Part shown: positions 24,673-34,125 of the stretch, piece after piece
How positions within the stretch are numbered: position 1 is the stretch's first letter
How the letters are laid out: every line of letters begins with the position of its first letter
NCBI RefSeq assembly: GCF_002441855.2
Contig: NZ_CP029487.1
Coordinates: 2,790,001 to 2,854,000 of the forward strand
DNA: 64,000 bases
Direction: 5' to 3'
Source of the DNA: Eubacterium maltosivorans
GTDB taxonomy: Bacteria > Bacillota > Clostridia > Eubacteriales > Eubacteriaceae
Position numbers and translations under genes: made by a program
The notes under the pieces: model-generated
What the model saw: only the letters and a program-made list of their open reading frames with translations
Databases searched by the model: none
Told to the model about the DNA's origin: nothing

Positions 24673-25896
24673 ATGAATAAGAAAACAGAGCAGTATGATG
24701 TTGTAATAATCGGCGGCGGCGCTGCTGGCCTGACCGCGGGGATCTACTGCGGGCGTGCCCGCCTGAAAACCCTGCTGATCGAAAAGGCACTGGTGGGGGG
24801 GCTTGCCACCTATACCAGTGAAATTGAAAACTATCCCGGCTTTCCAGAAGGCTCAAGCGGTCTGGGGCTCATGGATTTATTCCATGAACAGGCCAAGAAA
24901 TTCGGCGTGAAATTTAAGCTGACCGATGTGCGCTCCGTAGATTTCTCCGGCGAAACCAAGGTGGTTGAAACTTTCAGAAACCGCTTTGAGGCCAAGGTCG
25001 TCATTGTGGCCACCGGCGGAAAGCCGCGTCTGACCGGCGCTGAAAACGAGGATAAATATCTGTACGACAAGGGTATCTCCTTCTGCGCGACCTGTGACGC
25101 GGCCGCCAACACCGGAAAGACCGTTATGGTCATCGGCAGCGGCGACGCGGCCATTGAGGAAGGCACCTTCCTGACAAAATTCGCGGACAAGGTCATCGTT
25201 TCCGTTATGCATGAGGAAGGCAAAATGGACTGCAACGAGATCGCCAAGGCCCAGGCCCTGGAAAATCCAAAAATGGAATTTATCTGGAATACCGTTGCCG
25301 AACGCTTTGAGGGCGACGAGCACCTGGATACTGTCGTGCTGAAAAACATTAAAACCGAGGAGTCCATCCCCGTCAAGGTAGATACCTGTTTCCTCTTTAT
25401 CGGCTATCTCCCCAATACCGAATGGTTTAAGGATATTCTGGATATGAACCGCGGCGGTTACCTCATTACCAACGAACGGATGGAAACCAACGTGCCAGGT
25501 GTTCTTGCCGCAGGCGACGTCCGTGATAAATTCTTAAAACAGGTTGCCACAGCCGTAGGCGACGGCGCCATTGCCGGCTACGGCGCAGAAAAATATATCT
25601 CCGAACTGGAAGTCTATGAAAGCCAGGTGCTCAACAATGGCGAACCCTCCGTCGTCTATGTATGGAACGCGGTAGATCCCAACTGCCGTGAGCTCATGAC
25701 CACCGTTGAAGCCTTCCAGGAAAAACACGCAGGTGACCTCCACGTCACCAATGTGGATATTTACAAATCCGACGGCATTGCCAGACGTTTGGGCATCTCC
25801 GAAGTGCCGGCGGTCCTCTATATCAAAAACAACGAAGTCCAGAAAACCCTGACTCAAAATATCTCCATGGAAGGGCTTGAAGGACTGGTAGATTAG
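24673..25896 (+). CDS. Thioredoxin reductase-like flavoprotein fused to a one-Cys thioredoxin domain
   Basis: A 407-residue protein. Residues 1-310 form a thioredoxin-reductase-type flavoprotein: FAD motif GGGAAG at 14-19, redox pair CATC (C138, C141) and NAD(P)H motif VIGSGDAA at 153-160. Residues about 315-407 are a thioredoxin fold. In place of the usual CGPC it has DPNC (D335 to C338), so only the second Cys remains; the cis-proline of EVPAVL (about 379) is kept. It is the last gene of the YeeE-TusA operon and probably reduces a persulfide or TusA-bound sulfur. A lone resolving Cys fits persulfide or thiol exchange rather than normal disulfide reduction. That role is inference. Confidence 0.85.
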   Translation: MNKKTEQYDVVIIGGGAAGLTAGIYCGRARLKTLLIEKALVGGLATYTSEIENYPGFPEGSSGLGLMDLFHEQAKKFGVKFKLTDVRSVDFSGETKVVETFRNRFEAKVVIVATGGKPRLTGAENEDKYLYDKGISFCATCDAAANTGKTVMVIGSGDAAIEEGTFLTKFADKVIVSVMHEEGKMDCNEIAKAQALENPKMEFIWNTVAERFEGDEHLDTVVLKNIKTEESIPVKVDTCFLFIGYLPNTEWFKDILDMNRGGYLITNERMETNVPGVLAAGDVRDKFLKQVATAVGDGAIAGYGAEKYISELEVYESQVLNNGEPSVVYVWNAVDPNCRELMTTVEAFQEKHAGDLHVTNVDIYKSDGIARRLGISEVPAVLYIKNNEVQKTLTQNISMEGLEGLVD

Positions 25897-25962
25897 ACCG
25901 TAATCCATTATCAAGATTAAACCAACTCGTTAATACACCCAACTTAGACCACTTAGATAAAG

Positions 25963-25993
25963 AAGCCCCGCTGAAAAAGGCGGGGCTTTTTTT
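25963..25993. terminator. Bidirectional terminator between the reductase gene and sigma factor 1
   Basis: Stem AAGCCCCGC / GCGGGGCTT with an 8-base loop and a T run. It separates the sulfur operon from the first ECF cassette. Confidence 0.9.
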
Positions 25994-25996
25994 AAT

Positions 25997-27046
25997 TTAT
26001 TCTGATATGGTAAGCGCAGCGCTGCTCTGGTTACCAGCAAGATCACTGGAAAAAAGAGTTAGATTTTTGTCAGGAATTTCAAAAACAAAGGTACTGCTGG
26101 ATTTACGTATAGGGAAATATTGATTTCCATCGGCGTCAAGCCCATAAACACTGTCTGGGTTAACGCCGCTTTGATTGTCCTTTAGCGTAAAGGTGAGTTC
26201 CTTATCGCTGGAGGAGTAGCCTGAGAGAACAGGTGGTTCGGTATCCTCAATTGAGCCGGTATTTTCCGGATTGAGACTGGATACGCCCAGAATGAGACCT
26301 ATAACAGCAGCAAAGACAGCGGGAATCCACCAAATTCCGCGCTTTTTGGAAGAAATATTTTTTGCCGGGGGCTGTGCGGTTGCCTCAGGAAGCGCTGATA
26401 AAAAAGGCAGCGTTTCGGGAAGAGCGCCTTCGGAGAGCTTGAACATAGCTGGCAGCAGACCAATTTGAAAGCTGTAAAGCCCACGCTGAGAAAAGTATTG
26501 ATGAAGTGTTTTCTGCGCGGTATTCAATCGGCGTTTTACGGTGCTGAGGGAGCAGTTCATAATTTCCGCGATTTCTGAGAGCTTATGATTTTGGTAATAG
26601 CGCATGGACAGCAGAAAACGTTCATCTGCCGAAAGTGTTTTCATCGCCTCTGCCAATGCCGAATAGCGTTCATCGCGCAATGCTTTTTCCTCTGGGATAA
26701 AGACAAGATCCATTTCGGGTTGATTTAAAAAAAGCGTGTCATCCGAACAGTGCTGCTCATTTTGAGGTTCCTTTTTCCGATAATAGGAAATACAGGTATT
26801 ATAAGTAATCCGATTTAGAAACGCCATAAAGGTTTTAGGGTTTTTAAGGGTTGAGATAGACTGAAGCAGCTTGACATAAATATCCTGAAGGATATCCTCT
26901 GCTAAAATATCTGAGTTAAAATATTTTTTGACAATGACGTACTGCCGCCGCCATGTCAGGCGGTAAAGCTCCGAAAATGCCTCGGAATCTCCTGCTATGG
27001 CCCGTGACACGATGGGCTCATGGCGTTTATAATCAAAAATTTCCAT
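25997..27046 (-). CDS. Membrane-tethered ECF sigma factor with Ig-like domain (cassette 1)
   Basis: A 349-residue fusion. Residues about 12-85 are sigma region 2 (AEDILQDIYVKLL; NRITYNTCISYYRKK) and about 127-175 sigma region 4 (LSEIAEIMNCSLSTVKRRL). One membrane helix at about 237-258 and a final 82-residue domain at 268-349 follow. The last domain has the Ig-like pattern DTEPPVLSGY...SGV...DLAGN. Predicted topology: sigma in the cytoplasm, Ig domain outside. The sigma factor may thus carry its own sensor and need no separate anti-sigma factor; none is encoded here. It is divergent from giant gene 1, whose upstream region has an ECF-type promoter. Release by proteolysis is possible but unproven. 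Confidence 0.88.
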   Translation of the reverse strand: MEIFDYKRHEPIVSRAIAGDSEAFSELYRLTWRRQYVIVKKYFNSDILAEDILQDIYVKLLQSISTLKNPKTFMAFLNRITYNTCISYYRKKEPQNEQHCSDDTLFLNQPEMDLVFIPEEKALRDERYSALAEAMKTLSADERFLLSMRYYQNHKLSEIAEIMNCSLSTVKRRLNTAQKTLHQYFSQRGLYSFQIGLLPAMFKLSEGALPETLPFLSALPEATAQPPAKNISSKKRGIWWIPAVFAAVIGLILGVSSLNPENTGSIEDTEPPVLSGYSSSDKELTFTLKDNQSGVNPDSVYGLDADGNQYFPIRKSSSTFVFEIPDKNLTLFSSDLAGNQSSAALTISE

Positions 27047-27082
27047 TATTCTGTCACCTTCAGTTTGAGTAGTTCATATCTA

Positions 27083-27111
27083 AATGTACTAAATATGCAA
27101 AAGAATGTCAA
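27083..27111 (-). promoter_or_regulatory. Sigma-A promoter of sigma factor gene 1
   Basis: Minus strand TTGACA, 17-base spacer, TACATT, 37 bases before the ATG. The same class of promoter is found at all three cassettes. Confidence 0.8.
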
Positions 27112-27165
27112 TTGAGAATCTCAAATTCAGACTTTTCTTAAACTTTAAAAAATTTTTCAAAAAAG

Positions 27166-27195
27166 ATGACCCCTCTATATGAGTACGGCGTCTTA
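27166..27195 (+). promoter_or_regulatory. ECF-type promoter of giant gene 1
   Basis: ATGACC, 17-base spacer, CGTCTTA, preceded by an A-rich stretch. The motif and spacer match those of giant genes 2 and 3. A CGTC-type -10 is typical of ECF sigma factors. A TATAAT-like word just downstream (27197-27202) has no matching -35. Confidence 0.75.
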
Positions 27196-27291
27196 CTATA
27201 ATAAAATCCCCGAATTCCGAGGCCTGAAATTTAAGATAGCGGGCTTCGTTAAAATATTTTATAATAGTACAAAAGAGAGGTAAGGAAGAAG

Positions 27292-30200
27292 ATGCAAAAG
27301 CGAAAAGAGGTCAAACGTTTTATATGCTTTGTCATGGCGTTTGTACTGGCTCTGTGCCTTGTCGGAACATTGGCACCCGGTAAAGTAAAGGCCCAGACAA
27401 GACAGCAGGTATGGGAGGACGGTATCCGAAAGATCAGCCGGAAGGATACGTCAGGTATGGGTGACACTGCCACCGGCAGTGCAGTTCCCCGTTGGGACGG
27501 CAGTGCCAAAGCGGCAAAGCTGAAGGAAGGCAGCACGACCGTCTATGAAATATGGACACCGGAGGAGCTGCGCTGGGCCTTGAGCGGCAGTAAAAATGTC
27601 GAACTGATGTGTGATCTGGACATGGGCGGAGAGATTAAAACAACAAATTTCGACGGTACCGCCAATGACACAGCCGATACCGCCAACGGTGATTATAAAT
27701 TATGGAGTATTGTGACACTGAAAAACTGCGAGGTGAACGGAAACGGCCACACCATCTACAATCTGTCCGCGAACACAGGCTTTGTCAACCTTGGACTCGG
27801 AGCTGTGCTCCGGGATATCACCTTTGACACCTTTAAAATATACGGCAGCGGAGCAGTTGGGGTTGTTGCCAGCACAAGCGGCAGTACCGAAGCCATTCCG
27901 TCAGTTATGACAAACGTCGGGCTCGAAAACGGCGTGGTAAGAGGCGGCGACTTTGCGGGGGGCCTTGCGGGGTCAGGGTATAATTCCAACATTACCGGCT
28001 GCCATATTAAGAATGTCCAGGTTAAGGGAAATGCTCATTCGGCGACAATCGCCGGCGCCGCTACAGGTGAAATCTCAAATAGCTATGTGGTGGACTCGCT
28101 TTTAGTTGTCACTAGTCATGCAGGCGGTGTCGTTGGGTGCACAAACGCAGGTGTAAAGGTTAAAAATGTATTTACAAATGTAAGTATGTATGGAACGTCT
28201 GAAATAGGTTCTTTTCAAGGTGAAGGAATAAAATCTGTTTTTGAAAACTGTTACTCTGCGGGATTTGTGGTTGGTACAGGATCACAAGTTGGCGGATTTA
28301 TTGGCGATGCCAACAGCGCGCAATTTAAAAATTGCTATTCGAGTGCCATGGTTATCAACGAGGCTGGAAGTAATTATGGCGGTTTTGCCGGGTATAGCGA
28401 TGGGACAGCAGCTGTATTTTCAAATTGTTACGCTGTGGGTGAAGTCGGAGCATTGACAACACCTAATAAATCCTATAGTAATATAGGCGGCTTTATAGGC
28501 GCTAACAGCCGCAGCTTTATAAATTGCTACTACGATAAACAGACAAGCGCACGCCGTGAGTTTGGCGGTGGAACCGCAGAAGTTAAGGGTTTAACCACCA
28601 AGAACTTGACAGGTGTTGAGCTGTCTGGCTTTGACCCGGAAGTCTGGGATTTTCAGGAAGGGCGTTACCCACAGCTCAAGGTATTCTCCACAGGCTCTGC
28701 CTTCACCGATCCGGATGATATTGCTACCGCCAAGGTTTATTCTCAGGCATCCGTGGCGACTGCTTTTCTGAGAGACCAGACCGGGGGTGATCCTAACAGT
28801 AAGAACTATGATACTGTGCGGGAAATCACTGACCTGTTCCCCATGACCAATGATGAAAATACCGGCGAGGGAGAAAATGGCCTGGTGCATTTCACCTGGG
28901 AGCAGGACCCCGCCCACCCCGACAACATCGTGGGGCCCTTTGGCAGTGACATTCTCACTATTTCCGACAGTGGCTCAAAGGACCATGTTTCCAATATGAC
29001 GCCGGGTATCGGCTGGGCCAGAATTGAAGCAGACCTTTATGAGAACGGAAAGTGGTACTCGGGAAATCACGCTGTGCGTTTTGTACCTACAGTGATCCTG
29101 TCGCTGGATCAGGAGGGCGATTCAAGTCTGGGAGCAGGAAAAGACGCGGTGCTCTACCCGTCTCTGACCGGCGAGGAAACGCTGTACGACCATGTTGACG
29201 GCGTGAAGCTGGCCAAGACCGACGCGGCGACCCTGAGCAAAAACCCGGCCACACTCTCCTCCTACCCCTATCCTGAGGGTAACGGCTATAAAGACCAGCC
29301 GGTGGTGATCCAGTACGGCGGACAGGAAGTGACTGGGAAAATCAGCGTGGTCATTACAAAAACCCTTCCCGACGGCACCCAGAGCGAGGATCTTCTTACA
29401 GGCGGTAATGCCCAATATTATGCCGATTTGTTTAACGGCATTACAGCTTTTACCGAAGTGGATAAGGGCGTTTATACCCTTACCTATTCCTGGCAGGTCA
29501 ATGACACCGATCCGGATATGATTCTTAAAAACAGTAAAAAGGTTACTGTGCGTGACGGACTCACAGCTGTTTTCAAATGGAATGACAGTATTCACACAGA
29601 GGAAAGCGGTGAAAACAGCAGCACCTACGCAGAACTGAAGCCGCCAGAGGATACCCTGAAAGTGGGAGACACTCTTGGCGATAAAATACCGCAGGATCCG
29701 TCGCAAAAAGGACATAGCTTTATCGGCTGGTCGACTCGTGCGGACGCTACCGAGGCAGACTATACCAAAGAAAAAAATAACACTGTGGCGTTTAAAAAAG
29801 ATACAGTCATGGAAAGTGATGTGCTGGTCTATGCTCTGTGGAAGCCCTACCAGTATAATTTTGAGTTTAATATGCCTGAAAATGCCGCATCCGTCACAGT
29901 AAGAGGGACCTACGGTAAAACACTGGGCGACAGCATGCCACAGGCTCCAGAACAGGGCGGCTATGTGTTTGCAGGCTGGAGCACAGAAAATCCGGCTGAC
30001 AACCCCGGCGCCGCGCCGTCACTGAAGGGCGATACAATTATTGACGAGACCCTTGTGGGTGAGACTGGGAACAATGGAACCATCCAAGTATATCCGGTTT
30101 ACCGTCCCTCTGAAGGCACATTGAGCTTTTATAAAAATGATGGGAGTCTCGATAATGATGGTAAGGGACCGCGGATTGGCGATGCTGTCACCTACCAGTA

Positions 30201-33200
30201 CGGTGGTACCCTGCTTCCTCCGCCGGATGCCGGCGAGCGTCCCGGACATGTTTTTGCGGGCTACAGTACAGTTCAGAAGCCAGTGCTTAAACCGGATGAG
30301 GCTTTTGACAGCGAATATCCTGAAAATGGAACCTTCGATCAAAGTGACGAATACTACGCCGTATGGCAGATCAAAACCTTTGCGGTTACGCTGAAGAACA
30401 ATGACGGAACAGACCGTGAAATTCTTCTGGAAACTATTCCATACGGCAGTCTTTTGAATGATGAACAGATGAAACCGCCTGTGCGGGAGGGGTATACCTT
30501 TACTGGATGGTCAAGGGACCCTGAAGGCACAGATAAACTTTTAGAGAATCCAGTGGTCGAAAGCGATCAGACCTATTACGCCTGCTGGTCCAAAAACCCC
30601 TATAGCCTGGATGTGTTTTTAAGCCCAGACGCCAAGGAGCCCTCAAAGCCTGACACGGTGATAAAGGACGTTCCCTATGGCACACCGCTGGGAGATCGGT
30701 TGCCTGTACCACCTCAGTACTGGACCGATGAAAGCGGACAGAAGTGGGAATTTACAGGCTATGTCGATGCCAATGGTAATCCGGTAGACAGCCAAACAGC
30801 TTTTAATCCCGGAGATTTGAAAGAGGATCACGGCGTTATTACAGGCACCTATAATCAGAAGGTCTACACCATTTCCGGAAATAAATATGGACACGGCAGC
30901 TTTATCAAAGGACTTGGTATTTATCCAGATGGAGAGAATACAGTAGTCAGCTGGCAGCCGGACAGCGGCTATAAAACGATTCAGGTAATGATTGATGGTG
31001 TTGTGCGGGATGATCTGTTAAATAGCGGAAAAGGCGGTGATATTGCCTTTAAGGATATTCATGAGGATCATCAGGTTTATATCGCCTTTGAAAAGGACAG
31101 CGGAAACGATCCCGAAAAACCGTGGTACACAATATATACAACAAAAACAGGCGGCGGAGACCAGTCCACACTCACCAAAACAGCGACGGTTGAGGAGGGA
31201 AAAAATTATCAGGTTGAATGGAAGGCAGCCGACGGTTACACTGTTACAGGCATCACTGTGGACGGCGTGACACATCCGGTGAGCGATTCGGGCAAAATTG
31301 ATTTTAATCAGATTGGGAATGACCATGAAGTCATTGTCGTGTTTGAACCGGCTACGCCGGAACTGGACGCCGGATCAACACCAGGTTTCTGGACCATCAC
31401 CACACGTCAGACAGGCGGCGATGCTTCGGGCGGCGCTACGTCCCTCACCCCCACCGCAGTGGTGGTTAAAAACTCCAGCCCATCGGTAGCATGGTCAGCA
31501 GCGCCGGACAGCGGCTACCTTGTAAAGACAGTGGTTATTGACAAGGGAACGCCTGAAGAGCGTGAGCTGACTAACGATGAAATAGCAGCTGACCAGTGGC
31601 TGTTCGACAACATTTCAAAGAATCATACCGTGGATGTTGTCTTTGACCACCCGGAAAAACCAGTTGATCCAGATAAAAAACAGTACAAAATTGAAACAGT
31701 CCTCACTGGAGGACCAGGTGTGATTACCGGTTCGGCAGTGGTGGAAGAAGGAGATCAGTATAAAGTAGAATGGAAAGGACCTGAGGATGAGCGTTACATT
31801 GTTGAGGAAATTAAAGTTAACGGGACGCCACAGGAACTGGACAAGGAAGAGACATTTTTTGAAAATATTCAACAGGATAGCCGGGTAGAAGTTAAGCTCA
31901 AACCCAATTTGCGCGTGGTTGAGACCAGCAGAGTAGGACAGGGCAGCATCGATCCGTCAAAGACTGTTTTTTATAAAGACAGCTACATGGTCAAGGCCGC
32001 ACCTGCCCAGGGCTGGTATCTGCGGAGAGTAGAACTTGACGGCGAAGTCGCAGGAGAATTTACGGATCCGACGATACCCCAAACAATGATGCTGATGAGC
32101 GCTCTGGCCGATACAGCGGAACAGCAGGTTACCATTGACGAAAATCAAAACATTGTCATACCCCTCGAGGGCATTGTTGAAGACCATGAAGTTAAGGTGA
32201 CATTTGTAAAAGAAGGTGAAACTGAGATACCGGAGGATAATTTATTTAACCTGTCAACACGTATTGAAGGAGGGACAGGAATAATTACGCCGGGTAGCGC
32301 TGTGTCCAGGGGTGAGACTGTCCAGATTAACTGGAGCCCGGACGCTGAATTTGAAGTTGACCATATTGACATCCGGGTAAACGGTGTTCTAAGAAATGAT
32401 CTCGCAGCTACAGTGCAAAACAACAGCGTGATTCTCAACGATATCTGCGACACTTACGATATCACGGTGGTATTAAAGCATGGCGATCTAGAGGCGGATG
32501 ACCCATCCGGCGGCGGGTTACCTTTATACTATAATATTCAGACAGACATCACTGGCGCCGCTGGGGCGGATATCACCCCGTCTCAGTATCATCGGCCGGC
32601 CGGATCCTCAGTGCCGGTGCAGTGGAGCTATGACGCTCTGCTCTACGAGGTGAAAGCGGTCAACGTCGACGGCGTCAGCCATCCAGAGCTGGCTGCCAGC
32701 TTTGAATACGCGTTTGACGATATTCAGTCAGATCACCGCATCGAAATTGTTTTGGGAGTTATTGAGCAAAAGGAGCCTGAAAAGGGCCAGTTTACGGTCA
32801 GCACAGCCGCCAGAGGCGGCGGCAGTATTGACCCTGCTGTGACAGTACAGGAAGGCAGCGACGCTGTGGTGCACTGGAAAGCATTTGAGGGTTACGAAGT
32901 ATCAACCGTTATTATCGACGGAATTGTGCGGGGTGATCTGCAAAAGCCGGGTTCAGAAGGAAGTGTGGTTTTTGAAAAAATAGACCGAAATCATACGGTG
33001 ACCGTAGTATTCCAAAAGGACAGCGGGAGCATTACCCCTGAAAATTATGTGGTCGAAACCTTCAGGCAAGGAAACGGCAGCATCACTCCCACCACGGCCA
33101 TCAAAGCGGGTTCAGACCATGAGGTTGTTTTTGCCCCAGATCCCGGCTATAAGGTAACGCGTGTGGAAATCGACGGTGTGAGCCGTCCAGAGTTTATTAA

Positions 33201-34056
33201 AGAGGGAAAAATTGTTTTCAAACAGCTTTCAGGAAACCACCAGGTACAGGTGATTTTTGAAAAAGACGGTGAACCGGTAATCCCTGTGGAAACCTGTACA
33301 GTCCGCGTGACTGTTACCGGAGGTTCTGGAAAAGTGAGCGCGTCAGCGACTGTTTTAAAGGGCGAAAGCTACACAGTTAACTGGCAGCCCGAGGAAGGCT
33401 GGCGTGTTGGCAAAATTTTGATCAATGGGACAACTCGCCCTGACCTGTTAAATAAGACAAGCCTTGAGCTGAAAAAAGTTACAGAAGATCAGGAAATAGA
33501 AATATTTTTTGAACCCATTGAGAGCAGTGTTCCCCCAGAAACTGACGGCGGGCCTGAGGATGGGAATAAACTGGAAGAAGGAGATAACGGCAGTTCTATG
33601 AAGCCTATGTATCCTGACGAAGGTATGACAGAAAAAGAAGAAACACCTTCTGCGGAAAGTATTTCAAGTAAAAAAATTGTTCTGAGCGGTTTTGCACCAA
33701 ATACAGGACTGCGTGAAAGCGGAGCGGGAAGGACGGCCCTGCTCGCAAAGCTTCTGAACGGGCAGTGGCCACTCAAAAGTGACAGAATGGCACTGGCAGA
33801 TTTGATTTTGACAGCCCTGTCGGCCGCGCTGGCGGCGGAAGCGCTTGTGTTCAGAAGAAAGAAAAAAGCAAGGATGGTTGTAATGATGGCCGCAATCACA
33901 TCTTTACTGCTGTTTTTACTGACACAGCCCTTGATTTTACGCTTTGTGATATTTGACAGCTGGAGTATTTTGTTTCTCGCCTTGATAGTCTGTCAATTGG
34001 CGGCTCGGCGGCTTTCTAAAGAAAACGAGGACGCTCCGGAAGAAGAAATTGAATAG
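27292..34056 (+). CDS. Giant repeat-rich surface protein 1
   Basis: A 2254-residue exported protein. Signal peptide at 1-34 (cleavage after VKA); a conserved PEELRWAL...DLDMGG segment at about 85-113; GLUG-type beta-helix repeats (GGFIG...NCYS) at about 135-420; a linker domain (YDTVREITDLFP); Listeria-Bacteroides (InlB B-type, FxGWS) repeats at about 757-1188; then ten divergent modules of 65-100 residues (YxIxT...GxG.I....V.EG....V.W....Y.V..V.IDG..R.DL...DH.V.V.F) to about 2080. An acidic linker leads to FAPNTGLRE at 2134-2142 and three membrane helices. There is no LPxTG tail. Probably a membrane-anchored adhesin or surface sensor, driven by the sigma factor encoded next to it. Ribosome site AGAGG/AAGGAAG. 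Ligand unknown. Confidence 0.85.
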   Translation: MQKRKEVKRFICFVMAFVLALCLVGTLAPGKVKAQTRQQVWEDGIRKISRKDTSGMGDTATGSAVPRWDGSAKAAKLKEGSTTVYEIWTPEELRWALSGSKNVELMCDLDMGGEIKTTNFDGTANDTADTANGDYKLWSIVTLKNCEVNGNGHTIYNLSANTGFVNLGLGAVLRDITFDTFKIYGSGAVGVVASTSGSTEAIPSVMTNVGLENGVVRGGDFAGGLAGSGYNSNITGCHIKNVQVKGNAHSATIAGAATGEISNSYVVDSLLVVTSHAGGVVGCTNAGVKVKNVFTNVSMYGTSEIGSFQGEGIKSVFENCYSAGFVVGTGSQVGGFIGDANSAQFKNCYSSAMVINEAGSNYGGFAGYSDGTAAVFSNCYAVGEVGALTTPNKSYSNIGGFIGANSRSFINCYYDKQTSARREFGGGTAEVKGLTTKNLTGVELSGFDPEVWDFQEGRYPQLKVFSTGSAFTDPDDIATAKVYSQASVATAFLRDQTGGDPNSKNYDTVREITDLFPMTNDENTGEGENGLVHFTWEQDPAHPDNIVGPFGSDILTISDSGSKDHVSNMTPGIGWARIEADLYENGKWYSGNHAVRFVPTVILSLDQEGDSSLGAGKDAVLYPSLTGEETLYDHVDGVKLAKTDAATLSKNPATLSSYPYPEGNGYKDQPVVIQYGGQEVTGKISVVITKTLPDGTQSEDLLTGGNAQYYADLFNGITAFTEVDKGVYTLTYSWQVNDTDPDMILKNSKKVTVRDGLTAVFKWNDSIHTEESGENSSTYAELKPPEDTLKVGDTLGDKIPQDPSQKGHSFIGWSTRADATEADYTKEKNNTVAFKKDTVMESDVLVYALWKPYQYNFEFNMPENAASVTVRGTYGKTLGDSMPQAPEQGGYVFAGWSTENPADNPGAAPSLKGDTIIDETLVGETGNNGTIQVYPVYRPSEGTLSFYKNDGSLDNDGKGPRIGDAVTYQYGGTLLPPPDAGERPGHVFAGYSTVQKPVLKPDEAFDSEYPENGTFDQSDEYYAVWQIKTFAVTLKNNDGTDREILLETIPYGSLLNDEQMKPPVREGYTFTGWSRDPEGTDKLLENPVVESDQTYYACWSKNPYSLDVFLSPDAKEPSKPDTVIKDVPYGTPLGDRLPVPPQYWTDESGQKWEFTGYVDANGNPVDSQTAFNPGDLKEDHGVITGTYNQKVYTISGNKYGHGSFIKGLGIYPDGENTVVSWQPDSGYKTIQVMIDGVVRDDLLNSGKGGDIAFKDIHEDHQVYIAFEKDSGNDPEKPWYTIYTTKTGGGDQSTLTKTATVEEGKNYQVEWKAADGYTVTGITVDGVTHPVSDSGKIDFNQIGNDHEVIVVFEPATPELDAGSTPGFWTITTRQTGGDASGGATSLTPTAVVVKNSSPSVAWSAAPDSGYLVKTVVIDKGTPEERELTNDEIAADQWLFDNISKNHTVDVVFDHPEKPVDPDKKQYKIETVLTGGPGVITGSAVVEEGDQYKVEWKGPEDERYIVEEIKVNGTPQELDKEETFFENIQQDSRVEVKLKPNLRVVETSRVGQGSIDPSKTVFYKDSYMVKAAPAQGWYLRRVELDGEVAGEFTDPTIPQTMMLMSALADTAEQQVTIDENQNIVIPLEGIVEDHEVKVTFVKEGETEIPEDNLFNLSTRIEGGTGIITPGSAVSRGETVQINWSPDAEFEVDHIDIRVNGVLRNDLAATVQNNSVILNDICDTYDITVVLKHGDLEADDPSGGGLPLYYNIQTDITGAAGADITPSQYHRPAGSSVPVQWSYDALLYEVKAVNVDGVSHPELAASFEYAFDDIQSDHRIEIVLGVIEQKEPEKGQFTVSTAARGGGSIDPAVTVQEGSDAVVHWKAFEGYEVSTVIIDGIVRGDLQKPGSEGSVVFEKIDRNHTVTVVFQKDSGSITPENYVVETFRQGNGSITPTTAIKAGSDHEVVFAPDPGYKVTRVEIDGVSRPEFIKEGKIVFKQLSGNHQVQVIFEKDGEPVIPVETCTVRVTVTGGSGKVSASATVLKGESYTVNWQPEEGWRVGKILINGTTRPDLLNKTSLELKKVTEDQEIEIFFEPIESSVPPETDGGPEDGNKLEEGDNGSSMKPMYPDEGMTEKEETPSAESISSKKIVLSGFAPNTGLRESGAGRTALLAKLLNGQWPLKSDRMALADLILTALSAALAAEALVFRRKKKARMVVMMAAITSLLLFLLTQPLILRFVIFDSWSILFLALIVCQLAARRLSKENEDAPEEEIE
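30856..33530 (+). repeat. Ten divergent InlB-like modules in giant protein 1
   Basis: Ten in-frame modules, each starting with a strand like 'YTIST', a Gly-rich turn, a V-x-W strand, an IDG turn and an 'xDHxVxVxF' strand. They are diverged at the DNA level, so they are old duplications rather than recent slippage. Modules 1-7 have recognisable counterparts in the same order in giants 2 and 3 (module 4 'GGPGxI', module 5 'KTVFY'). Confidence 0.8.
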
Positions 34057-34072
34057 ATTTTTATGAAAAAAC

Positions 34073-34124
34073 AACGCCCGTTTTGGCACTGTGCACTTAC
34101 CACAGGCTGGAACGGGCGTTTTAT
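34073..34124. terminator. Bidirectional terminator between giant gene 1 and sigma factor 2
   Basis: Arms AACGCCCGTT / AACGGGCGTT, with T-rich flanks on both strands, in the 69-base gap between convergent genes. Confidence 0.85.
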
Positions 34125-34125
34125 T

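Noticed and set aside
25897-25962. Possible small gene between the reductase and sigma 1
   Set aside because: The 66 bases before the terminator hold no ribosome site or sensible frame.
29560-33530. CRISPR array or recent tandem repeat expansion in the giant genes
   Set aside because: Repeats are protein-level and strongly diverged in DNA; there are no regular identical repeats with unique spacers.
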